DNA of 64,000 bases from Pseudomonadota bacterium (GCA_023386635.1 JAEWJH010000041.1:4655-68654), one strand, 5' to 3'. Shown: positions 32,906 to 42,422, counted from the first letter of the stretch. Made by a program: numbers and translations. Notes: a model not told the origin generated them from the sequence alone.

Positions 32906-33976
32906 TCAGGCAACCCTTGACGCTTCTCGACAATTCCTGCGCCCGGCCGCTTTCGCGGCATACAGCGCGCGGTCCGCTCTCGCGAAAACAGCCCGCGGCG
33001 CCTCGCCTTCCGTGAAGGCATAGCCAATGGACGCCCCGACCTGAAACGTGTGACCCGAGCAGGTGATCGGGATCGCGGCGGCACCGATGATGAGCTGGGC
33101 GATACTTTCCATTCTTTGCCGGCTAAAGGGCCTGTCGATGAGCACGGCGAATTCATCGCCGCCGATACGCGCGATCAGATCCGCAAACTGGCAAAGCGTT
33201 GAAAGACGCCGCGCGATCTCGACGAGACACTCGTCACCGATCGCGTGCCCGAACTTGTCGTTGATGTCCTTGAAGCCATCGAGGTCGATGAGCATCAGAA
33301 CTCCCGATGTCTCACCGCCGCAGATTTCGGAGAACCGGGTTTCAAACTGGGCGCGGTTGGCGAGGCCGGTCATCACATCATGCTCGGCCAGGTAACGCAT
33401 GTGCTCAAGCAGATGCTTTTCCTCGGTGATGTCCTGCTTGGTGCCGAACAACCGCACGGGCTCGCCGTTACGGCGCTCGACTGAAGCGCATATGCGAATC
33501 CATCGCTTCTCGGACCTGGCGGGGTGAATCTCCGCATCGAGCAGGAAGCCGGTGCCCGTCGCTATCGCTTGGGAGCGGACCTTCTCGAGACGCGCAAGCG
33601 ACTCCTCCGAATAGCGCGTGATGATGTCGCGGCGGATAATTCCGCTTCTATAGTCGCGGCCGAAAAGATCGTAGGTGCCCCGGCTCCAGGTCAATCTCTC
33701 GCTGGGCAAATCGCACTGCCATATGCCCATCCGGGCAGGAACGGAGGCTCGCTCGAAAATCTCCGCCCTCGTCAGAGCGGCTTCGGCCTGCCGAAGCAAA
33801 CGGGATTGCTGCTCGACCTGTGCACGCAATTGCCAAACGGCCTTTGCATCGAACCGATCGAGCAACGCGCCGCGCAAACGGCTCAGGAGAGAATAGAGCT
33901 TCGGCGGCTGCGGGCGATCAAGGTCTGAACCGGGGCGAACAGACCCACATTGTAACTGATCCCCCGGACTCTCCAT
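32906..33976 (-). CDS. PAS-GGDEF diguanylate cyclase
   Basis: A 356-residue soluble protein. A short coiled region (about 45-75) leads into a PAS domain (about 80-190, MGIWQCDLPSERLTWSRGTY, LFGTKQDITEEKHLLEHMRY) and a GGDEF domain (about 195-345) with IDLDGFKDINDKFGHAIGDE and intact active site RIGGDEFAVL. No RxxD inhibitory site precedes GGDEF at the usual distance, so product inhibition is unlikely there. It makes cyclic di-GMP in response to a PAS signal. ATG at 33976 has GGGGA upstream; a GTG four codons earlier is possible. Confidence 0.88.
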   Translation of the reverse strand: MESPGDQLQCGSVRPGSDLDRPQPPKLYSLLSRLRGALLDRFDAKAVWQLRAQVEQQSRLLRQAEAALTRAEIFERASVPARMGIWQCDLPSERLTWSRGTYDLFGRDYRSGIIRRDIITRYSEESLARLEKVRSQAIATGTGFLLDAEIHPARSEKRWIRICASVERRNGEPVRLFGTKQDITEEKHLLEHMRYLAEHDVMTGLANRAQFETRFSEICGGETSGVLMLIDLDGFKDINDKFGHAIGDECLVEIARRLSTLCQFADLIARIGGDEFAVLIDRPFSRQRMESIAQLIIGAAAIPITCSGHTFQVGASIGYAFTEGEAPRAVFARADRALYAAKAAGRRNCREASRVA

Positions 33977-34152
33977 GCCGGTCCCCACGCCTGGCGATAA
34001 ACATTATTGAATAGTGTCTATCACCGAAGGCATTAACCGAGCGTAAGCACCCTGACCTCGCCCATCGTCGAAGTTCCATGATTTCGCGCGCCGCGTTACC
34101 GCGTGAACGGCAACGGCCGGAGCGCCACCCGTCATCAAGATCGCGCCGCCCC

Positions 34153-34171
34153 AGAGGCTCTCTGAGCCTCT
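34153..34171 (-). terminator. Hairpin at the secA stop codon
   Basis: AGAGGCTC-TCT-GAGCCTCT forms an 8-bp perfect stem that overlaps the secA stop codon (34170-34172). No T tract follows on the minus strand, so it is only a possible terminator or 3-prime RNA stabiliser. Confidence 0.4.
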
Positions 34172-36962
34172 AGGCGTACCGTCCATGGCAATGCTTGTAC
34201 TTCTTGCCGGAGCCGCACGGGCAGACTTCGTTGCGGCCGACCTTGCCCCAGGTCGAGGGGTCCTTGGGATTGCGCGATGCCGGATCGACAGCGTCATCGG
34301 ATGTCGCGAGGCTGACGCGGGCAAGCGCCATCTCGTCTTCACCCGTTGTCGGGTCGATCTTGTGCGCTTCCATATAGGGAAGCTCCTGCGCATCGTCCTC
34401 GGGACGCTGCACCACTTCGACGCGCATCAGCTGCGCCGTCACCGCCTCGCGCATGCGCAGCACAAGACTCTCGAACAACGCGAAGGCTTCCGCCTTGTAT
34501 TCGTTGAGCGGGTCGCGCTGGCCGTAGCCGCGAAGGCCGATCACCTGGCGCAGATGCTCGAGCATGATGATGTGCTCGCGCCACAGATGATCGAGCGTCT
34601 GCAGCAGGATCGACTTCTCGACGTAACGCATCACCTCGGGGCCGTATTGCGCGGCCTTGCGCGCCATCCACTCGTCCGCCTGCTTGGTGATGCGCTCGCG
34701 GACCTCCTCGTCGGCGATGCCTTCTTCCTTGGCCCACTCATAAACCGGCGGATCGATGGTGAGAATCTCCCGCACCGCCTTGTCGAGGCCGGCGACGTCC
34801 CACTGTTCCGGATAGGCATTCTCCGGAATGTGCTTGGAGACGAGTTGGTCGATCACCTCGTGGCGCATGTCGGTGACGGTCTGCTCGGCATTGTCGTCGC
34901 GCATCAGTTCGAGGCGCTGCTCGAAGATCACCTTGCGCTGGTCGTTCGACACGTCGTCGAACTTGAGCACGTTCTTGCGCGCGTCGAAGTTGCGCGCTTC
35001 CACCTTCTGCTGCGCCTTTTCCAGCGCTTTGTTGATCCAGGGGTGGATGATCGCCTCGCCTTCCTTGAGGCCGAGCTTCTGCAGCATGCCGTCGAGCTTG
35101 CCGGAGCCGAAGATGCGCATCAGGTCGTCTTCGAGCGACAGGAAGAACTTGGAATGACCCGGATCGCCCTGACGGCCGGAACGGCCGCGCAACTGGTTGT
35201 CGATGCGGCGGCTTTCGTGGCGCTCGGTGCCGAGCACGAAAAGCCCGCCGGCCGCCAGCGCCTTTTCCTTCAGCCGCGCTACCTGCGCGCGGATCGCCGC
35301 GGCGCGCGGATCGCGGTCACGCTCGCCCCAGTCGGCGATGTCGGCGATCTCCTGGCGGATGCGCATGTCGGCGCTGCCGCCGAGCTGAATGTCGGTGCCG
35401 CGGCCCGCCATGTTGGTGGCGATAGTCACCGCGCCCGGCACGCCGGCCTGCGAAACGATAAAGGCTTCCTGCTCGTGATAGCGCGCGTTGAGGATCGCGA
35501 AGACCTTGGTTTTCGTCGCGCCCTCGTCGCCGGAATAGAGCGTCGCAAACGCATTGGGGTCGCTGAAGTCGTGCTGCTCCCAGCCCTTCGCCTTCAAGGC
35601 ATCGGCAAGCTGCTCCGATTTCTCGATCGAGGTGGTGCCGACCAGCACCGGCTGGCCGCGTTTCTTGCAGTCCTCGATCAGTTCGATCACCGCGTGGTTC
35701 TTTTCCGCATTGGTGCGGTAGACCTCGTCATCGTCATCGATGCGCGCGACCGGCAGGTTGGTCGGGATCTCGAGCACTTCGAGCCCGTAGATATCCATGA
35801 ACTCGTCCGCTTCGGTGAGCGCCGTGCCGGTCATGCCGGCGAGCTTCTCGTACATGCGGAAATAGTTCTGGAAGGTGATGCTGGCGAGCGTCTGGTTTTC
35901 CGGCTGGATCGGCTGGCGCTCTTTCGCTTCCAGCGCCTGGTGCAGACCTTCCGAATAGCGCCGGCCCGGCATCATGCGGCCGGTGAACTCGTCGATGATG
36001 ACGACCTCGCCGTTGCGCACGATGTAGTCCTTGTCGCGCTGGAACAGCTTGTGCGCGCGCAGCGCCTGATTGACGTGATGCACCACCGAGACGTTCTCGA
36101 CGTCGTAGAGCGAACCGCCCTTGAGCTGTCCGGCCTCGCGCAGCATCGTCTCCATCTTTTCCATGCCGGCTTCGGTCATGGTGACGGCGCGCTGCTTCTC
36201 GTCGACCTCGTAATCGCTGGCATCGAGCCTCGGAATGAAGGCGTCGATGGTGTTGTAGAATTCCGAACGGTCGTCGAGCGGGCCGGAAATGATCAGCGGC
36301 GTGCGCGCTTCGTCGATCAGGATCGAATCGACTTCGTCGACGATGGCGAAGGCGTGGCCACGCTGGACCATGTCCTCCAGCCGGTACTTCATGTTGTCGC
36401 GCAGATAGTCGAAGCCGAGTTCGTTGTTGGTGCCGTAGGTCACGTCGCAGGCGTAAGCGGCCTTGCGTTCCTCATCGTCCATGCCGTGGACGATGACGCC
36501 CGTGGTTAGACCCAGAAACTTGTAGATCTGCCCCATCCATTCGCTGTCGCGCTTGGCGAGGTAGTCGTTGACGGTGACCACATGCACGCCGCGGCTGGCG
36601 AGCGCATTGAGATAGACCGGCAGGGTCGCCACCAGCGTCTTGCCTTCGCCGGTGCGCATCTCGGCGATGCGGCCCTCATGCAGCACCATGCCGCCGATCA
36701 ACTGCACGTCGAAATGCCGCTGGCCGAGCGTGCGTTTGGCGGCCTCGCGGACGGTGGCGAAGGCCGGAACCAGGAGGTCGTCGAGGCTCTTGCCAGCCTC
36801 GAGCTGCTGGCGGAAATCGGCGGTCCGTGCGCGCAGCGCCTCGTCGGACAACGCCGCGATCTCCGGCTCCAGCGCATTGATCGCGGCAACGCGGGGATTA
36901 TAGGTGCGAATCCGGCGGTCGTTTGCCGAACCAAAAATCTTGCGGGCTACTGCGCCGAGCAT
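34170..36962 (-). CDS. secA: Protein translocase ATPase SecA
   Basis: A 930-residue SecA of full length. Landmarks: Walker A region MRTGEGKTLVATLPVYLNAL, DEVDSILIDEARTPLIISGP, the second helicase lobe VGTTSIEKSEQLADALKAKG, AGRGTDIQLGG, and RHESRRIDNQLRGRSGRQGD. The C-terminus carries a complete zinc-binding SecB/phospholipid module CPCGSGKKYKHCHG. It drives Sec-dependent export at the inner membrane. It is divergent from a parvulin gene as in many alphaproteobacteria. The ATG at 36962 matches the family start MLGAVARKIFGSANDR. Confidence 0.97.
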   Translation of the reverse strand: MLGAVARKIFGSANDRRIRTYNPRVAAINALEPEIAALSDEALRARTADFRQQLEAGKSLDDLLVPAFATVREAAKRTLGQRHFDVQLIGGMVLHEGRIAEMRTGEGKTLVATLPVYLNALASRGVHVVTVNDYLAKRDSEWMGQIYKFLGLTTGVIVHGMDDEERKAAYACDVTYGTNNELGFDYLRDNMKYRLEDMVQRGHAFAIVDEVDSILIDEARTPLIISGPLDDRSEFYNTIDAFIPRLDASDYEVDEKQRAVTMTEAGMEKMETMLREAGQLKGGSLYDVENVSVVHHVNQALRAHKLFQRDKDYIVRNGEVVIIDEFTGRMMPGRRYSEGLHQALEAKERQPIQPENQTLASITFQNYFRMYEKLAGMTGTALTEADEFMDIYGLEVLEIPTNLPVARIDDDDEVYRTNAEKNHAVIELIEDCKKRGQPVLVGTTSIEKSEQLADALKAKGWEQHDFSDPNAFATLYSGDEGATKTKVFAILNARYHEQEAFIVSQAGVPGAVTIATNMAGRGTDIQLGGSADMRIRQEIADIADWGERDRDPRAAAIRAQVARLKEKALAAGGLFVLGTERHESRRIDNQLRGRSGRQGDPGHSKFFLSLEDDLMRIFGSGKLDGMLQKLGLKEGEAIIHPWINKALEKAQQKVEARNFDARKNVLKFDDVSNDQRKVIFEQRLELMRDDNAEQTVTDMRHEVIDQLVSKHIPENAYPEQWDVAGLDKAVREILTIDPPVYEWAKEEGIADEEVRERITKQADEWMARKAAQYGPEVMRYVEKSILLQTLDHLWREHIIMLEHLRQVIGLRGYGQRDPLNEYKAEAFALFESLVLRMREAVTAQLMRVEVVQRPEDDAQELPYMEAHKIDPTTGEDEMALARVSLATSDDAVDPASRNPKDPSTWGKVGRNEVCPCGSGKKYKHCHGRYA

Positions 36963-37381
36963 GAATGTCCTTAACCTTTGCCGCTAATCTGATGCCGCCA
37001 ACCCGACCCAAGCCTCCGCCGCCCAACCGGGCTCGCCCTGGGGCGACCGGAAATGCGGCATTTTCAACGCCATAGACGTGCGTGGGGGCACGCGGAGGCA
37101 GGTCCCGGCGAGAGATAGGAGTGGGTCAAACCCTTGTCAATTGGCCGGTTTCACGCGACCGGGCGCCTGGTTAAGCCCCCGGCCGAGCGTCCCGTTAAGT
37201 GCCGGACCCGCCTTCGGTTCCATAGCAGGTCGGACGCATGCGGATCACCGGGTCCAGCCGGCCATTGCAAAGCCATGATCGTTAGGCGAGTGTCCCGCGC
37301 CGTCCTCGTGGCGGCCATCACTGGACCGACTGTTACAGCCGTCCCTTACCGCCCAAAACCCTGACCGACAGGTCGAACCTT
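36963..37381. other. Divergent promoter region between secA and the parvulin gene
   Basis: About 420 bases with no convincing gene; small frames such as 37078-37278 show no protein signal. It must hold the secA promoter (leftward) and the parvulin promoter (rightward). I see no clear sigma70 boxes or operator palindromes. Confidence 0.5.
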
Positions 37382-38245
37382 ATGGATCGCGTCATGCTTT
37401 CGCGCACGCTGCCCGCCGCCGCTGCGGCCCTTGTCCTGCTCGCCTCCGCCCTTCCGGCGCTGGCGCAGGACGACCCCGTTCTGGCCAAGGTCAATGGCGT
37501 CGAGATCCGCCAGAGCGACGTCGCCCTCGCCGAGGAAGAGGCCGGCGGCCAGCTTCCGGCCATGGCGCCGGACGCCAAGCGCGACTACCTCGTCGCCTTC
37601 CTCGGCGACATGATCGTCGTCGCGCAGGCGGCCGAGAAGCAGAAGATCGCCGACACCGCCGAGTTCAAGCGCCGCCTCGCCTTCAACCGCAACCGTCTGC
37701 TGATGGACGAGATGCTGCAGAAGGAAGGCAAAGCCGCCCTCACCGACGCCGCGCTGCGCAAGGTCTATGACGAGGCCGTCAAGCAGATGGGCGACGAGCA
37801 GGAAGTCCGCGCCCGCCACATCCTGGTGGAGACCGAGGACCAGGCCAAGGAAATCGTCGCCGAGCTGAAGAAGGGCGCGAATTTCGAAGAGCTTGCCAAG
37901 ACCAAGTCCAAGGATCCGGGCGCGGCCGCGCAGGGCGGCGATCTCGGCTACTTCACCAAGGAGCAGATGGTCCCCGAATTCGCCGACGCCGCCTTCAAGA
38001 TGGAAAAGGGCCAGGTGTCCGATCCGGTGAAGAGCCAGTTCGGCTGGCACATCATCCGCGTCGAGGACAAGCGCAAGAAGCCGGCGCCGGAGTTCGATGC
38101 CGTCAAGTCGCAGCTCGAAACCTACGTCACCCGCAAGGCGCAGGCCGATCTCGTCACCAAGCTGCGCGACAGCGCCAAGATCGAGCGGCTCGACAAGAAG
38201 GACGACGCCAAACCGGCGGATGCGAAGCCGGTGGATAAGAAGTAA
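37382..38245 (+). CDS. Periplasmic parvulin-type peptidyl-prolyl isomerase
   Basis: A 287-residue exported foldase. A signal peptide (LPAAAAALVLLASALPALA, cleavage after ALA) precedes a helical SurA_N-like region (about 30-125) and a single parvulin domain (about 138-232: VRARHILVETEDQAKEIVAE, DPGAAAQGGDLGYFTKEQMV, SQFGWHIIRVEDKR). The tail is rich in Lys/Asp/Ala/Pro. It is expected to assist folding of exported or outer-membrane proteins, which agrees with the divergent secA gene. Starts at 37382 or 37394 (second ATG) are both possible. Confidence 0.9.
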   Translation: MDRVMLSRTLPAAAAALVLLASALPALAQDDPVLAKVNGVEIRQSDVALAEEEAGGQLPAMAPDAKRDYLVAFLGDMIVVAQAAEKQKIADTAEFKRRLAFNRNRLLMDEMLQKEGKAALTDAALRKVYDEAVKQMGDEQEVRARHILVETEDQAKEIVAELKKGANFEELAKTKSKDPGAAAQGGDLGYFTKEQMVPEFADAAFKMEKGQVSDPVKSQFGWHIIRVEDKRKKPAPEFDAVKSQLETYVTRKAQADLVTKLRDSAKIERLDKKDDAKPADAKPVDKK

Positions 38246-38279
38246 GCGCGACACGCGCAACAAATCGATGCCGAATGTC

Positions 38280-38302
38280 ATGGCCGGGCTTGTCCCGGCC
38301 AT
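38280..38302. repeat. Intergenic palindrome ATGGCCGGG-N5-CCCGGCCAT
   Basis: Perfect 9-bp arms around CTTGT, between the parvulin gene and argJ. The same arms recur at 49989-50012 and 56170-56193, and in a longer form at 44032-44090, so it is one copy of an interspersed palindromic repeat. Confidence 0.75.
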
Positions 38303-38375
38303 GTTGCTTATGGAATGACGGTGGCGAGCCGCGGACGCCGATCCCGCTGCGTCCGGCCGCATACGGAAGACCGTC

Positions 38376-39623
38376 ATGGCTGCCTCCTCGCCCGTTTCCC
38401 CGCTCGCGCCCACCTCCGTTCCGGACATGCCGGCGATCGCCGGTGTCAGGCTCGCCACCGCCGCCGCCGGTATCCGCTACAAGGGCCGCACCGACGTGCT
38501 GCTGGTGCTGATGGACAAGGGCACGACCGCGGCCGGCGTCTACACCCGCTCGAAATGTCCGTCGGCGCCGGTCGAATGGTGCCGCAAGATTCTCAAGGGC
38601 GGCAAAGCGCGCGCGCTGGTGGTCAACTCGGGTAACGCCAACGCGTTCACCGGCAAGAGCGGCCGCGACGCGACCAAGCTCACCGCCGACATCGCCGCCA
38701 AGGCCGCCGGCTGCAAGCCCGGTGACATCTTCCTCGCGTCGACCGGCGTGATCGGCGAGCCGCTCGATGCGCGCAAATTTCAGGGCGTGATGGGCGATCT
38801 CGTCGCGCAGGCTGCGCCGGGCGCGTTCCTCGATGCGGCCAGGGCGATCATGACCACCGACACGTTTCCGAAGGTGGCGACCGCCAAGGTGAAGCTCGGC
38901 GGCGCCACCGTCACCATCGCCGGCATCGCCAAGGGCGCCGGCATGATCGCGCCGGACATGGCGACGATGCTGTCGTTCGTGTTCACCGATGCGCCGATCG
39001 CCGCGCCAGCGCTGCAGAAAATTCTCAGCGAGACCGTCACCGACACCTTCAACGCGGTGACCATCGACGGCGACACCTCGACTTCCGATACGCTGATGGC
39101 GTTCGCCACCGGCGCCGCGGCAGCGAAAGGCGCGCCACGCATCAGCAAGGCGTCGGACAAACGGCTCGCTGCGTTCCGTAAGGCCTTTGCCGATGTGCTC
39201 GCCGATCTGTCCGAACAGGTCGCCCGCGACGGCGAAGGCGCGCGCAAGCTGATCGAGATCACCGTCGAGGGCGCGAAGTCGAAAGCCTCGGCGCGACGCA
39301 TCGCCATGTCGATCGGCAATTCGCCGCTGGTGAAGACGGCGATCGCCGGCGAGGACGCCAATTGGGGCCGCGTCGTCATGGCGGTCGGCAAGGCCGGCGA
39401 GCCGGCCGACCGCGACAAGCTGTCGATCTGGTTCGGCGGCATCCGCGTCGCGCACAAGGGCGCGCGCGATCCCAATTACGACGAAGCCAGGGTCTCGGCG
39501 CGGATGAAGGAGCCGAAGATTTTGCTGAAGGTGAATCTGGGCCTGGGCACCGGCCGCGACCGCGTGCTGACCTGCGATCTCACCAAGGAATATGTGGCGA
39601 TCAACGGCGACTACCGGTCGTGA
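38376..39623 (+). CDS. argJ: Bifunctional ornithine acetyltransferase / N-acetylglutamate synthase ArgJ
   Basis: A 415-residue ArgJ that moves acetyl from N-acetylornithine to glutamate in arginine synthesis. VVNSGNANAFTGKSGRDATK and GIAKGAGMIAPDMATMLSFV are diagnostic; the latter contains the ATML self-cleavage point whose Thr becomes the nucleophile of the beta chain. DGDTSTSDTLMAFATG and the C-terminal CDLTKEYVAINGDYRS are also standard. The genomic order secA / parvulin / argJ / mutT is conserved in relatives. Whether the enzyme is mono- or bifunctional cannot be decided from sequence. Confidence 0.96.
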   Translation: MAASSPVSPLAPTSVPDMPAIAGVRLATAAAGIRYKGRTDVLLVLMDKGTTAAGVYTRSKCPSAPVEWCRKILKGGKARALVVNSGNANAFTGKSGRDATKLTADIAAKAAGCKPGDIFLASTGVIGEPLDARKFQGVMGDLVAQAAPGAFLDAARAIMTTDTFPKVATAKVKLGGATVTIAGIAKGAGMIAPDMATMLSFVFTDAPIAAPALQKILSETVTDTFNAVTIDGDTSTSDTLMAFATGAAAAKGAPRISKASDKRLAAFRKAFADVLADLSEQVARDGEGARKLIEITVEGAKSKASARRIAMSIGNSPLVKTAIAGEDANWGRVVMAVGKAGEPADRDKLSIWFGGIRVAHKGARDPNYDEARVSARMKEPKILLKVNLGLGTGRDRVLTCDLTKEYVAINGDYRS

Positions 39624-39727
39624 CCGCGGGGTTAAGGCTTGCTTAACAGCGGTCGCGTCGCGATTGTTCCAATCGTCAAAACCTCCTTAAGCACTTGTCA
39701 TCTAGGGTCGGAGCCACGGCCGTGAGC

Positions 39728-40126
39728 ATGAGAACCGTTCTTGTTGCGGCCTGCGCCCTCGTCGATGCGGATGGCCGCGTGCTCCTGGCACAGCGCCCGC
39801 CCGGCAAGCCGATGGCGGGACTGTGGGAGTTTCCTGGCGGCAAGGTCGAGCCCGGCGAGCGGCCGGAGGAAACACTCATTCGGGAATTGCGGGAGGAGCT
39901 TGGATTAGCCGTCAGTGAGCCATGCCTCGCGCCGCTGACCTTCGCCAGCCACGTCTATCCGGACTTCCATCTGCTGATGCCGCTTTATGTGTGCCGGCGC
40001 TGGGAGGGCATCGCGCGCCCGCTGGAAGGACAGGAGCTGACCTGGGTCAAGCCGAGCCGGCTTCGGGATTATCCGATGCCGCCAGCCGACGAACCGCTGG
40101 TGGCGCATCTGGTGACGCTTCTCTGA
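39728..40126 (+). CDS. mutT: 8-oxo-dGTP diphosphatase (MutT, Nudix)
   Basis: A 132-residue Nudix hydrolase. The Nudix box GGKVEPGERPEETLIRELRE followed by ELGL is complete (Gx5Ex7REUxEExGU), and WEFPGGKVE precedes it as in MutT. It removes oxidised dGTP from the nucleotide pool. The ATG at 39728 fits the family; the frame upstream to 39695 lacks similarity. Confidence 0.92.
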   Translation: MRTVLVAACALVDADGRVLLAQRPPGKPMAGLWEFPGGKVEPGERPEETLIRELREELGLAVSEPCLAPLTFASHVYPDFHLLMPLYVCRRWEGIARPLEGQELTWVKPSRLRDYPMPPADEPLVAHLVTLL

Positions 40127-40154
40127 TCCTCCCTCCATGAGAGGAATTGCGCCG

Positions 40155-40331
40155 ATGAAGACCCGCCTTCGCCTGCTTTCGTCGCGATTTGCGCATGACA
40201 CGCGCGGCGCGACCGCGATCGAATACTCCATCATCGCCGCGGGGATCGCCTGCGCCGTTGCCGCGGTCGTCACCTCGATCGGCACCTCGGTGAACGCGAT
40301 GTTCGTCTCGTTGTCCGACGCGATGAAATAG
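40155..40331 (+). CDS. Flp/Fap-type pilin (type IVb)
   Basis: A 58-residue prepilin-like peptide: a basic leader, then DTRGATAIEYSIIAAGIACA with the conserved Glu (+5) after the processing Gly and a hydrophobic pilin helix. AGAGGAA precedes the ATG at 40155 by about 9 bases. Flp pilins build tight-adherence pili with tad/cpa genes, but none of those occur in this window, so this is an orphan pilin or has partners elsewhere. It lies between mutT and a convergent methyltransferase gene. Confidence 0.88.
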   Translation: MKTRLRLLSSRFAHDTRGATAIEYSIIAAGIACAVAAVVTSIGTSVNAMFVSLSDAMK

Positions 40332-40333
40332 CA

Positions 40334-41227
40334 TTACGGCTCGCGGCCGCTGCGGTCTCCCAGCACAGCGGCGAGGCTTACCTTTGCCGAGCCGGGCTTG
40401 AGCGGTTGCTGCTGGCTCGCATGCGGCGCCCAGCCCGACAGCCAGACGATCTCGAACGTCGCGTGCACACGGCGATCCGAATCCGAAAAATTGTCTGAAT
40501 AGGTCTGCAGCACCTGCGCCAGCGTCTCGCGCCGCAGGGGCGCGCGGCGGCGCTCGCGCAGGATATTGGTCGCGCCCATGCGCCGCAGATCGCGCATCAG
40601 GTCATAGGCGCTGTCGTAGCGCACCGTGAGCCGGTCCGAATCCACCACCGGCAAGGCGAAGCCGGCGCGCTGCAACAATCCGCCGAGGCTGCGAACATCG
40701 ACGAATGGCGCAATGCGCGGCGACACGCCGCCCTCGACCACGCTCTCGGCTTCCGCGAACGCCTCGCGCAATTCGGTGAGGGTGTCGCCCCCGATCAGCG
40801 CGGCGAGGAACAGGCCATCCGGCTTGAGCGCGCGGCGCACCTGCGCCAGCGTGCCGGGCAGATCGTTGACGAATTGCAGCGACAGGAGCGACACGACGAG
40901 ATCGAGCGAGCCATCGGCGAACGGCAACGCTTCCTCGTCGGCCAGCACCTGCAATCCGCCGTCGTGTGAAACGTCATGCGCCGCATGCACCGTCAACGCG
41001 CCGCGCGCCGCGAGCACGCGCCGTGCATGATCGCCCGGCGTGCCGAGATCGACCACGCGCTCGAACCGCCGCGTCACCACCGACAGCCGCGCATCGAGGT
41101 CGTCGGCGGCGTGTGCCAGCAGGAAATCCGCCGTGCCATCCCAACCGGCTTGCGTCCCCTGTCGGGCGGCGCGGCGGCGGCGCAGATCGAGCAGCCTGCG
41201 GTCGAACAATTGCGGAGCGGTGGACAT
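40334..41227 (-). CDS. SAM-dependent methyltransferase (BioC / NDUFAF5-like)
   Basis: A 297-residue class I methyltransferase. FDRRLLDLRRRRAARQ at the start and VVDLGTPGDHARRVLAARGA (SAM loop, degenerate GxG), then ADEEALPFADGSLDLVVSLL, SLQFVNDLPGTLAQVRRALK and PDGLFLAALIGGDTLTELRE match the group that includes eukaryotic complex I factor NDUFAF5 and BioC. In alphaproteobacteria the function is unproven; complex I assembly is a reasonable idea. ATG at 41227 is the family start. Confidence 0.85.
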   Translation of the reverse strand: MSTAPQLFDRRLLDLRRRRAARQGTQAGWDGTADFLLAHAADDLDARLSVVTRRFERVVDLGTPGDHARRVLAARGALTVHAAHDVSHDGGLQVLADEEALPFADGSLDLVVSLLSLQFVNDLPGTLAQVRRALKPDGLFLAALIGGDTLTELREAFAEAESVVEGGVSPRIAPFVDVRSLGGLLQRAGFALPVVDSDRLTVRYDSAYDLMRDLRRMGATNILRERRRAPLRRETLAQVLQTYSDNFSDSDRRVHATFEIVWLSGWAPHASQQQPLKPGSAKVSLAAVLGDRSGREP

Positions 41228-41293
41228 GGGCTGACCATGCCATGGCTGCAGCGGCAATGACACTGCCTCAACAGCGGTGCTAGCATCGCCTTT

Positions 41294-42091
41294 ATGCTGA
41301 AGGCGGATGCGATCGAGCCTGCTGCGTCCCGGTGGCGCGCGCTGTGGCGCGGCGGCGCCCGCGCGCTCGCGACACTTCGCGATGTGGCGCTGCCGCCGGT
41401 CTGCGCGTCGTGCCGCGATCCGCTCGGCGCCGGCGAAGGTCTATGCCCGACCTGCTGGTCACGGATATCCTTCATCGCTCCGCCCTATTGCGCGCGGCTC
41501 GGCATCCCGTTCGTCTACGACCCCGGCCCCGGCCTCCTGTCGATGGAGGCGATCGCAGCGCCGCCGACCTATGACCGCGCCCGCGCCGCGGTGCGCTACG
41601 ACGACGTGGCGCGCGATCTCGTGCACGCCCTGAAATATGCCGACCGGCTCGACCTCGCGCCGATCATGGGCGGGTGGATGGCGCGCGCCGGCCGCGAACT
41701 GCTTGCCGATGCCAATGCGCTGGTGCCGGTGCCGCTGCACTGGCGACGACAATGGTCGCGGCGCACCAACCAGTCGGCGGCGCTCGCCGGCGGCATTGCT
41801 CGGGTTGCGACCATCCCCGTCCTGCACGGCGCGCTGCGCCGCGCCCGCGCCACGCCGCAGCAGGTGGGCCTGTCGAAGAACGAGCGGGCGGTGAACGTCC
41901 AGGGCGCGTTCCGCGTGCCGCCGGAGCGCAGGGCCGAGATCGCTGGCCGGCGGGTCGTTCTGGTCGATGACGTGCTGACCTCCGGCGCGACCGTCGAAGC
42001 CTGCGCCAAGGCGCTGTCGCGGGCCGGCGCCGCCCATGTGGACGTTCTGGTTTTCGCCCGGGTTGTGACCCCTGCCCGGACGCCCATATAA
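41294..42091 (+). CDS. ComF-family phosphoribosyltransferase-like protein
   Basis: A 265-residue ComF protein. An N-terminal zinc-ribbon-like segment has two Cys pairs (CASCRDP and CPTCW), followed by a PRTase fold with RRTNQSAALAGGIA and PRPP loop RRVVLVDDVLTSGATV. In naturally competent bacteria ComF is needed for DNA uptake, but its biochemical role is unclear and it is widespread in species not known to be competent. It is divergent from the methyltransferase gene and upstream of a glutaredoxin gene. Confidence 0.9.
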   Translation: MLKADAIEPAASRWRALWRGGARALATLRDVALPPVCASCRDPLGAGEGLCPTCWSRISFIAPPYCARLGIPFVYDPGPGLLSMEAIAAPPTYDRARAAVRYDDVARDLVHALKYADRLDLAPIMGGWMARAGRELLADANALVPVPLHWRRQWSRRTNQSAALAGGIARVATIPVLHGALRRARATPQQVGLSKNERAVNVQGAFRVPPERRAEIAGRRVVLVDDVLTSGATVEACAKALSRAGAAHVDVLVFARVVTPARTPI

Positions 42092-42157
42092 AGCGGGAAT
42101 GGCGATCGTCTGCCGCCGCCCGCAAATTTTGATCGATTCGCCCCTTACAGGTTCGTG

Positions 42158-42418
42158 ATGGCTCCCGTCGAAATCTACACCACCCGCTACTGCCCCTATT
42201 GCCACGCCGCCAAGGCGCTGCTGACGCGCAAGAACGTTCCGTTCATCGAGATCGACATCGCCGGCAACTACGAACGCCGCGACGAGATGATCCAGCGCGC
42301 CAACGGCCGCACCACGGTGCCGCAAATCTTCATCGGCACCACCCATGTGGGTGGCAGCGACGACCTGCATGCGCTCGAGCGCGCCGGCAAGCTCGATCCG
42401 CTGCTGGCGAACGGCTGA
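42158..42418 (+). CDS. grxC: Glutaredoxin 3
   Basis: An 86-residue glutaredoxin with active site CPYC (in TTRYCPYCHAAKALL) and the glutathione-binding TVPQIFIG and GGSDDLHAL motifs. It reduces disulphides with glutathione. ATG at 42158 is preferred; a GTG directly before it is possible. The stop lies 4 bases from the next gene start, so it forms an operon with the nitrilase-family gene. Confidence 0.94.
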   Translation: MAPVEIYTTRYCPYCHAAKALLTRKNVPFIEIDIAGNYERRDEMIQRANGRTTVPQIFIGTTHVGGSDDLHALERAGKLDPLLANG

Positions 42419-42422
42419 CACC

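Noticed and set aside
34185..36509. 774-codon open frame on the plus strand across secA
   Set aside because: It is the antisense shadow of secA, produced by high GC and codon bias; its translation is Arg/His/Leu-rich without any domain.
37078..37278. Small plus-strand frame between secA and the parvulin gene
   Set aside because: No recognisable protein features; likely chance in GC-rich leader sequence.
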